Assembly: GCA_021781455.1 (NCBI GenBank)
Contig: JAJXWV010000064.1
Coordinates: forward strand, 1 to 64,000
Reading direction: 5' to 3'
DNA: 64,000 nt
Origin: Acidobacteriota bacterium
Lineage (GTDB): Bacteria > Acidobacteriota > Thermoanaerobaculia > Gp7-AA8
Made by a program: the position numbers and the translations under genes
Notes under the pieces: generated by a model
What the model saw: the letters and a program-made list of their open reading frames with translations, nothing else
Database searches by the model: none
Told to the model about the DNA's origin: nothing
Shown: positions 59,373 to 64,000 of the stretch, piece after piece
Position numbering within the stretch: the first letter of the stretch is position 1
Layout of the letters: each line of letters begins with the position of its first letter

Positions 59373-60302
59373 GTGGTTGCCCGGGTTCCTCATCGCACGC
59401 CGTTCTTCGAGCTTGGTCAGGCGATCAAACGCGCGCGCCTTGCGAAAGGGCTTCGGCAGAGGGAGGTTGCAAAGGCTGCGGAGATGAGTCTCCGGCAATT
59501 GACGATGGTTGAAGCGGGAGAGAATGTTTCGCTCTCATACATCGAACGGTTGGTCGAGTTCCTTGGCATCGAGGAGCTGCCACTCGGGCGCGCGGTCGTA
59601 AACGTGAGGCGCGGCGCCCCGGCACGCCTTCGAGAGATCGTGCTCGACGCGAGTCGCTTGGCCGAAGGGATTTCGACGTTCCTCTACAGCCTCAATTTCC
59701 GCGAACAAGATGACGGAGATCTCGAACTCTCGACGCCATCACCCACTGCGGCCGAGCTTCCTACCCCCGCCACAGGAAAACACCTAGACCACGAAGACGT
59801 GCGTGACGGCACCAGCGACTTTCCCCCGCCTCCCATTCCGATCGATCAGTGGATCGAGCGGGACACCGACCGGCCGCGTTCACTGCACGCATGGCTGGTG
59901 CCGGTCGCGACGGAGGTCGCTGCCGGCATTCCGCGCGATACGGACGATCTGCTCATTCCGTCAGCGCACGTGCTGAACACCCTGAAAGAGGTTCGCGACG
60001 AGCGGCGGAAGGTCGTGAAGATCCTGGGCGACTCGATGCATCCGACGCTGCGCAACGGCTGGAAGGTGTTGCTCGATCCCGCCCGTGGCCTCTTTCAACC
60101 GGGGAAGATCGTGATGGTCTATCTGCGCGATGCGGGAACGACGATCGGCATGCTCGCTCGCGGCACCCTCGACGGGGAATTCAAGATCGTCAAACGCAAC
60201 CCCGACTACGGCGGGCCAATCGAGATCGAGCTCGCTCATGGGGAGTGGTATCCGATCGGGACCGTCACGACGATCGTCGAGGCGCCGATCGAGGTGGACT
60301 GA
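59373..60302 (+). CDS. S24 LexA/CI-type self-cleaving phage repressor
   Basis: About 309 aa from GTG 59373. N-terminal HTH IKRARLAKGLRQREVAKAAEMSLRQLTMVEAG; C-terminal S24 peptidase domain. Numbered from this start, the scissile Ala184-Gly185 is in VAAGIP, the nucleophile Ser221 in GDSMHPTL, and Lys274 in IVKRN the likely general base. This predicts RecA-stimulated cleavage and induction by DNA damage. A GTG start with a promoter over the operators suggests autoregulation. It is divergent from ner. Confidence 0.9.
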   Translation: MVARVPHRTPFFELGQAIKRARLAKGLRQREVAKAAEMSLRQLTMVEAGENVSLSYIERLVEFLGIEELPLGRAVVNVRRGAPARLREIVLDASRLAEGISTFLYSLNFREQDDGDLELSTPSPTAAELPTPATGKHLDHEDVRDGTSDFPPPPIPIDQWIERDTDRPRSLHAWLVPVATEVAAGIPRDTDDLLIPSAHVLNTLKEVRDERRKVVKILGDSMHPTLRNGWKVLLDPARGLFQPGKIVMVYLRDAGTTIGMLARGTLDGEFKIVKRNPDYGGPIEIELAHGEWYPIGTVTTIVEAPIEVD

Positions 60303-60320
60303 CGCAAAAGGGGGAAAGCT

Positions 60321-60881
60321 ATGAGATCCGTTGCTGTGGCAGTGACGTCCTTCGGAGTGCTGCTACTAAGCGCAATGCCGCTGTTAGCTGAATGGACTCA
60401 GCAACCGAAGGACTTCCACGGAGTCCCGTTCGGAGCCAACGAAGAGGCGGTTCGAAAGGTCCTCGATCCCGACCAGAAGAAGAGCGCGGCCAACTGCCAC
60501 ACCATTCAGCGCGATCGAATGTGCGACGAGAGTTTCAAGATCGGCGACGTCCAGGTGATCGCCAGCTACTGGCTCACCGATGACGCCATGCGAACGGTGC
60601 ACGTCACGTTCAGCGGGAAGGATTTCGCTTTCATCCGCAGCGCATTCATCGAGCGATACGGCGACCCCGAATCGGAGATGACAGAAGAGTGGAGGAACCG
60701 CGCCGGCTCGTCATACCAAAACGTCGTACTGAAGTGGCGCGGCGACCTCGTTCAAATCCAGCTCTTCCAGCGTGGAGCGCGACGCGATGACGGCGTCGCG
60801 ATCCTTAGCTACGTGCCGTGGCTCGAAAAGCAGGTGAAGAGAGACTCGGATGCCGCCAAAGAGGCGTCGAGGAAGTTCTGA
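60321..60881 (+). CDS. Secreted protein, probable lysogen-expressed cargo
   Basis: A 186-aa protein with a signal peptide (MRSVAVAVTSFGVLLLSAMPLLAEW). The mature part has two Cys (ANCHTIQRDRMC) that may form a disulfide and a DFHGVPFGANEEAVRKVL start typical of small periplasmic proteins. AAGGGGG precedes the ATG 18 nt after the repressor stop, so it would be expressed in the lysogen. No family name recognised. Confidence 0.68.
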   Translation: MRSVAVAVTSFGVLLLSAMPLLAEWTQQPKDFHGVPFGANEEAVRKVLDPDQKKSAANCHTIQRDRMCDESFKIGDVQVIASYWLTDDAMRTVHVTFSGKDFAFIRSAFIERYGDPESEMTEEWRNRAGSSYQNVVLKWRGDLVQIQLFQRGARRDDGVAILSYVPWLEKQVKRDSDAAKEASRKF

Positions 60882-60953
60882 TTCCCGCCCCGCGCTCACA
60901 AGCGTTGCGCGATTCGCAGGGCGCGTGAATTACTTCCGGCCGCGGCAACGGTT

Positions 60954-60959
60954 TACAAT
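60954..60959 (+). promoter_or_regulatory. -10 element TACAAT seven bases before a start codon
   Basis: TTTACAAT ends seven bases before the GTG at 60967, the same arrangement seen at host genes in this window. Confidence 0.5.
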
Positions 60960-60966
60960 TTGAGCC

Positions 60967-61365
60967 GTGGTCCAGGTCGGCGGGCAGGAAATGGGTGTGG
61001 TGGTGTGCGCGGGCGGCGAGCGTGAGCTCGATTCGCACGCTGCAGCGACGTACCTGGGCGTTTCGGTCTCGACGCTCTATTCCTACGTGGAGAACGGCGA
61101 CCTCCCGTACCGCGATCTCAATTCGAGGGGAGAAGAGCGGAGGCGCCGGCGCTTCCGGTTTCTGCTGCGTCACCTCGAAGCGTTCCGCAAGAAGCAGTTC
61201 GTGGGCGCCCTCGCCTGCGTTGTACTCGCCTTCACGTCAGTGTTATGCGTGCCATCGCCCGCCTTCTCCCCGTTCGATCCGCCGCCGATGGTCGACACTG
61301 ACGGCGACGGCATCCCCGACGCGATCATCCCGACGTCGGTGCGACTCCGCGGTCAGCACTCCTGA
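60967..61365 (+). CDS. Membrane-anchored excisionase-type HTH protein
   Basis: A 132-aa protein. Residues ~20-77 are an HTH (ELDSHAAATYLGVSVSTLYSYVENGDLPYR then RRRRRFRFLLRHLEAFRKKQ) closely similar to the N-terminus of the 215-aa early protein. The basic end leads straight into a membrane helix (FVGALACVVLAFTSVLCVPS) and a short outer tail with DTDGDGIPDAI, a calcium-loop-like motif. The helix orientation predicts DNA binding inside and the tail outside. No zinc or effector domain. Confidence 0.7.
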   Translation: MVQVGGQEMGVVVCAGGERELDSHAAATYLGVSVSTLYSYVENGDLPYRDLNSRGEERRRRRFRFLLRHLEAFRKKQFVGALACVVLAFTSVLCVPSPAFSPFDPPPMVDTDGDGIPDAIIPTSVRLRGQHS

Positions 61366-61427
61366 CTGCGCTACCGGGGCCGCAAATCCTCCGTCCCTCT
61401 CGCAGATCTGCTGATCGCGCGCAGTGG

Positions 61428-61556
61428 GTCATAACGAGTCCTAAGCGGTTGTAAGCGGTTCGAACGGCACGCAAGCCGTCATAAGCGTCCAGAGCACGGA
61501 GATCGCGCGTAAGCGCTCCGAGTGCGTCATAACGCTTCCGATCGCTGGAAGCGATC
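61428..61556 (+). repeat. Iteron-like direct repeats and palindrome in phage spacer
   Basis: GTCATAACGAGTCC (61428), GTCATAAGCGTCC (61478), GCGTAAGCGCTCC (61507) and GTCATAACGCTTCC (61526) are related direct repeats; TAAGCGGTT occurs twice in tandem at 61442-61460. A perfect inverted repeat GATCGCT-GGA-AGCGATC ends the cluster at 61540-61556. It fills most of the 248-bp gap. A similar word (GTCTTAAGCGGCTTTC) lies at 49378 among the end repeats. Confidence 0.7.
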
Positions 61557-61613
61557 CCGACTCCCGCCCTACCGTCCACTCGTGAGCAGCAACAACAAAC
61601 AGTGGAGGGCGTG

Positions 61614-62363
61614 ATGAACCTGTTCCCAAGAGGTCCAGGCAGAGCGATCGGACTGCTCTGTCTTCTCACAATCCTGATCTGTTCGGCGGCGTTCGCCGAG
61701 GCGCGGTCGGTGCGCCTGATCTACGCAGACAACGAGAACTGGCGAGCGCATCTGCTCGTGACCTGCGATGACCCGGACGGCTGCGAGGTCATGCTATCAA
61801 GCTGTCCCATCGGTCCGGTGCCCACATTTACCCTGGCTGCCGGCGAGTCACGCATCGCGCCTAACTTCAGGCGCCTGCAGTGCACCGCAGACACCATCGG
61901 GCTGGCATCGCTCACGATCCTGCGAGGCAATCCTCGTCTTTCGACGAGTGCGCTCTTCCGCGATGTTCGGGGCGCCGGCATCGCGTCGGTCGAGATCGCG
62001 CCGATCGTCATGACCTCGCCAGGTGGAACACTCGAAGCGCGCCTCGTGCAGAACGACGACGACTACACAACGATGTTCGCGCTCTTCAGCGATGGCAATG
62101 CGACGGCATTCGGAACCGCACTCGTGTTCGACGAGACGAACCAGCTGGTTGGAACCGAAGAGTTCGACATATCGCCAGGGTTCAATTTTCTGCCGCTCAA
62201 AACGAGCATCCATGCCGGCCGGCTGGAAATCTTCGAGGGCACGGTGGGCTACGGCTGTCCTGGCTGCGACTACGCACCGCCGATCGGCGGCGTGGCGTTC
62301 GTGAACTGGCGCGCCGGCGGATCGCCGCGGGCCGTGCCACTCGTCGCGCGCGCCTCTCCCTAG
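61614..62363 (+). CDS. Secreted protein, unknown function
   Basis: About 249 aa with signal peptide (LLCLLTILICSAAFAEA). Four to six Cys and beta-type sequence (SVEIAPIVMTSPGGTLEARLV...). ATG 61614 has GGAGGG four bases ahead. Second exported product of the prophage; no domain recognised. It may be a lysogenic-conversion gene. Confidence 0.68.
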   Translation: MNLFPRGPGRAIGLLCLLTILICSAAFAEARSVRLIYADNENWRAHLLVTCDDPDGCEVMLSSCPIGPVPTFTLAAGESRIAPNFRRLQCTADTIGLASLTILRGNPRLSTSALFRDVRGAGIASVEIAPIVMTSPGGTLEARLVQNDDDYTTMFALFSDGNATAFGTALVFDETNQLVGTEEFDISPGFNFLPLKTSIHAGRLEIFEGTVGYGCPGCDYAPPIGGVAFVNWRAGGSPRAVPLVARASP

Positions 62364-62435
62364 CGGTGCTGCCTTGCGTCTGTCGACGAACCGCCTAACA
62401 GGCGCGTCGCCGGCAGAGCGGGAGGCAGCGCCGCA

Positions 62436-62639
62436 ATGAATACGGCATGGATGATTCGGATCACGATCGTCTTCACGCTGGGGATCATTCTGCTCGCCGG
62501 TTTCGGCGTGGCGCGGTTCTTTGATCTGGTCGTCCAGGGATGGCCCGCGCTCGCGACGCTCCTCGGAATCATGATCGGCGGCAAGACGTGGGAGCGCGTG
62601 AAAGAGCTGAACATCAGCGCTCCGGGGACGGTGAAGTGA
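62436..62639 (+). CDS. Holin-like small membrane protein
   Basis: A 67-aa protein with two hydrophobic helices and a short basic tail (GKTWERVKELN), the size and shape of a phage holin. GGGAGG lies ahead of the ATG. It overlaps the next gene by one base (TGATG). Confidence 0.6.
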   Translation: MNTAWMIRITIVFTLGIILLAGFGVARFFDLVVQGWPALATLLGIMIGGKTWERVKELNISAPGTVK

Positions 62640-63262
62640 TGTTGCAGAAAATCGTTCCCGCATGGCTCTCGCTCGGCGTGCTCAGCGCGATCGTCGTCGG
62701 CGCGCTGGCTCTGGTCGGCTGGATCAAGCCATATCTGCAGGGACCGGACCTCGGGCTCACGACGATCTATCGACCGAAGCCGGTGCCGGTGAAGGTGGAG
62801 ACGGTCAAGTGGCTGAGTAAGGTCGAAGTCAGGCGCGAACAGATCACCGTCCCGATCGAGGTGATCCGCGAGGTGCCGGAGCAAGAGGCGGAGCACCTCC
62901 ATGCGAACTTCGGGCTCAGCCTCCTCGATCTCAAGGCTGAGAACAAGGAGCTCGTCGACGTCCTCGCCGTTCCTCGCGCGCCCTACGGCGGCGAGATGGC
63001 GATCACGGCCGGCACCGTGACGGGAAAGGTCGACGGGATCTTCCGTCCGCACGCTGCGCCGTTCATCGAGTTCGGTGGAATCCGCGAAGTGGGTCTCGAC
63101 TACGACCCGCTGCAGGCGCGAGCGCACGGCTACTACCGGCAGGATCTCGTGCGCGTGGGGCCGGGAATCGTCAACGGCAAAGTGTTCGCGGCAGTGCCGC
63201 TCACGCCAGGCGGCCCGGCTCCCGACTACGGGGTGACGATCGGCGTGGCGGTGAGGTTCTAG
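62639..63262 (+). CDS. Phage membrane-anchored protein, unknown function
   Basis: A 207-aa protein with one N-terminal helix (WLSLGVLSAIVVGALALVGWI) followed by a charged KVETVKWLSKVEVRREQITVPIEVI segment and a Gly/Pro-rich beta-type end. It follows the holin-like gene, where lysis or spanin genes are common, but it has no lysozyme motif. Confidence 0.58.
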   Translation: MLQKIVPAWLSLGVLSAIVVGALALVGWIKPYLQGPDLGLTTIYRPKPVPVKVETVKWLSKVEVRREQITVPIEVIREVPEQEAEHLHANFGLSLLDLKAENKELVDVLAVPRAPYGGEMAITAGTVTGKVDGIFRPHAAPFIEFGGIREVGLDYDPLQARAHGYYRQDLVRVGPGIVNGKVFAAVPLTPGGPAPDYGVTIGVAVRF

Positions 63263-63264
63263 CG

Positions 63265-63432
63265 ATGTATTTCCGTCTTTGTGCCGTCGCCGTGGGCGGG
63301 CTCCTCCGCGCCGGGCGCGTCGTGGCGGGAATGGGCCCCTGCCGCGCGGGCGCGTGCTGGGAGGGAGCGCGCGGGCGCGTCGAGTCGAGCTCGTCCCGGC
63401 GCGCGGCACAAGGGTTTGGGAGAGTCGACTGA
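63265..63432 (+). CDS. Possible small phage protein
   Basis: A 55-codon frame starting ATG 63265 directly after the preceding stop and ending TGA at 63430-63432, which overlaps the next ATG (TGATG). Product is Arg/Gly/Ala-rich with three Cys. The coupling supports it; the biased composition argues for caution. Confidence 0.4.
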   Translation: MYFRLCAVAVGGLLRAGRVVAGMGPCRAGACWEGARGRVESSSSRRAAQGFGRVD

Positions 63433-63728
63433 TGTTCACGCGATCCGACATCGAGCTGCGCATCTGGGACGACTACGAGACGGGTGAGACGGTCGCGGTT
63501 GCGACCACCCGCCTCGCGGTCGCCGTGGTGCTTCCCCAGGATGTCGAGGGCGGTGACGCGGTCGAGATGCAAACGAGAGTCGAGCGCGCGAAAGAGCAGG
63601 CGCTCGCGGCTCTTCTGGCTGATCCGGCGCGGTACGTCGTGCCGGCCGGCATCAAACCGATGCGCCTGCACTACGACTCCGACCGGGCGGCTCTGGCTCG
63701 CGCGAGCGGAGGGAAGGCAGCCGAGTGA
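63432..63728 (+). CDS. Small phage protein, unknown function
   Basis: A 98-aa protein, MFTRSDIELRIWDDYETGETVAVATTRLAVAVVLP... then a helix and a Lys/Arg-containing end. Coupled to the neighbours by TGATG overlaps. Confidence 0.62.
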   Translation: MFTRSDIELRIWDDYETGETVAVATTRLAVAVVLPQDVEGGDAVEMQTRVERAKEQALAALLADPARYVVPAGIKPMRLHYDSDRAALARASGGKAAE

Positions 63729-63880
63729 TGACGCGGGAGGACAAGCGGGTGCACGCGATTCTGGGCACCGGACAAGAACGCTTCGAGCGGTCCGCTGCGC
63801 TCCGGGTGCTGCCTTCTCTTGGCTTGCGCGCGGGGCGCCTGCGAGTTCCGGTCGGTCGGCTGGGTGAGGTGAAACCGTGA
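63728..63880 (+). CDS. Possible small phage protein
   Basis: A 50-aa, Arg-rich protein starting at the TGATG overlap and ending TGA at 63878-63880, which overlaps the next GTG. Supported only by the chained overlaps. Confidence 0.42.
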   Translation: MTREDKRVHAILGTGQERFERSAALRVLPSLGLRAGRLRVPVGRLGEVKP

Positions 63881-64000
63881 ACGTGAATTGGGAAATGGTC
63901 GCCGGCATGGTCGCAGCGTCGCTGCTGACCGCGGTCTTCATCTGGCTCGTGACGCGGTCGTTCCGTTCCTACGCGGATGACGCGGTGAAGCCGGTGCACG
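63877..64000 (+). CDS. Phage membrane protein, 3' partial
   Basis: GTG at 63877 overlaps the previous stop (GTGA). The first 41 residues include a membrane helix (MVAGMVAASLLTAVFIWLV) and continue out of the window. Confidence 0.6.
   Translation, partial: MNVNWEMVAGMVAASLLTAVFIWLVTRSFRSYADDAVKPVH

Larger units (their letters stand above)
49171..64000. mobile_element. Mu-like transposable prophage, right end outside the window
   Basis: Gene content is diagnostic: MuA-type transposase, MuB-type ATPase, Gam, GemA-like protein, Ner/Cro-like and S24 repressors in divergent orientation. Host genes stop at surE (49106). The first base after host-type heptamer repeats that begins with TG, as Mu ends do, is 49171 (TGTGAG), and repeats resembling transposase sites lie at 49320-49541; the exact end is therefore uncertain. 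The 49107-49530 stretch has no gene, only these repeats. The early operon points towards this end and late-type genes run rightwards off the window. Confidence 0.85.

Noticed and set aside
61540-61556. Palindrome as a Rho-independent terminator for the membrane-anchored HTH gene
   Set aside because: No T-tract follows the stem; it fits better with the surrounding repeat cluster.

Overview
The window reads as chromosome of a GC-rich Gram-negative bacterium with an outer membrane: it carries lipid A-type acyltransferase, O-antigen ABC export and many secreted low-complexity proteins. The gene mix (cation-specific F0, PKD and FG-GAP secreted proteins, GGDEF, TPR, pseudokinase) would fit Acidobacteriota or a similar deep lineage, but I cannot assign it from one window. 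About 49 kb of host genome is followed by a transposable Mu-like prophage that runs off the right edge.

Energy block (1-13.3 kb, all +). A complex I operon nuoC-D-H-I-J-K-L-M-N is preceded by the tail of another gene, probably nuoB. That tail is four tandem copies of a four-cysteine Fe-S domain (C-x2-C-x4-C-x17-C), and NuoC carries a fifth copy at its own C-terminus. No nuoE, F or G lies between nuoD and nuoH. The operon runs directly into an F0 block (atpZ-like, atpI-like, atpB, atpE) that ends at a strong terminator with no b subunit or F1 genes. The c subunit has the Gln / Glu-Ser / Tyr pattern of sodium-binding rings.

Surface block (13.4-37.8 kb). It holds an O-antigen-type ABC exporter whose permease and ATPase are 9 kb apart. 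Three large secreted proteins lie between them. Glycosyltransferases, methyltransferases, a GNAT enzyme, a NodB deacetylase, an LpxL-like acyltransferase and a PIG-L/GT2 fusion follow. A divergent HTH-TPR pair and a stand-alone response regulator suggest regulated surface polysaccharide.

Housekeeping block (37.8-49.1 kb). Here are a diguanylate cyclase with an I-site, tpiA, secG, tRNA-Leu(GAG), a biotin carboxylase plus biotin carrier pair, a large pseudokinase/cyclase-like/TPR membrane protein, a PTPS/QueD enzyme, apt, acylphosphatase, pcm and surE. Many genes here and in the surface block have a TAnnnT -10 hexamer ending only 6-10 nt before the start codon and no Shine-Dalgarno, so leaderless transcription looks common. 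Several intergenic spacers hold short arrays with a 7-bp period but unrelated unit sequences.

Mu-like prophage (about 49.17 kb to beyond 64 kb). On the - strand, running from 59.3 kb down to 49.5 kb: Ner/Cro-like regulator, HTH protein, MuA-like DDE transposase, MuB-like ATPase, small early genes, Gam, more small DNA-binding proteins, a DUF5131 protein and a GemA-like protein. Four 13-bp repeats beside the last gene mark the probable phage end. On the + strand are a self-cleaving S24 repressor, two secreted cargo-type proteins, a membrane-anchored paralogue of the early HTH protein, a holin-like protein and a chain of tightly coupled small genes continuing out of the window.
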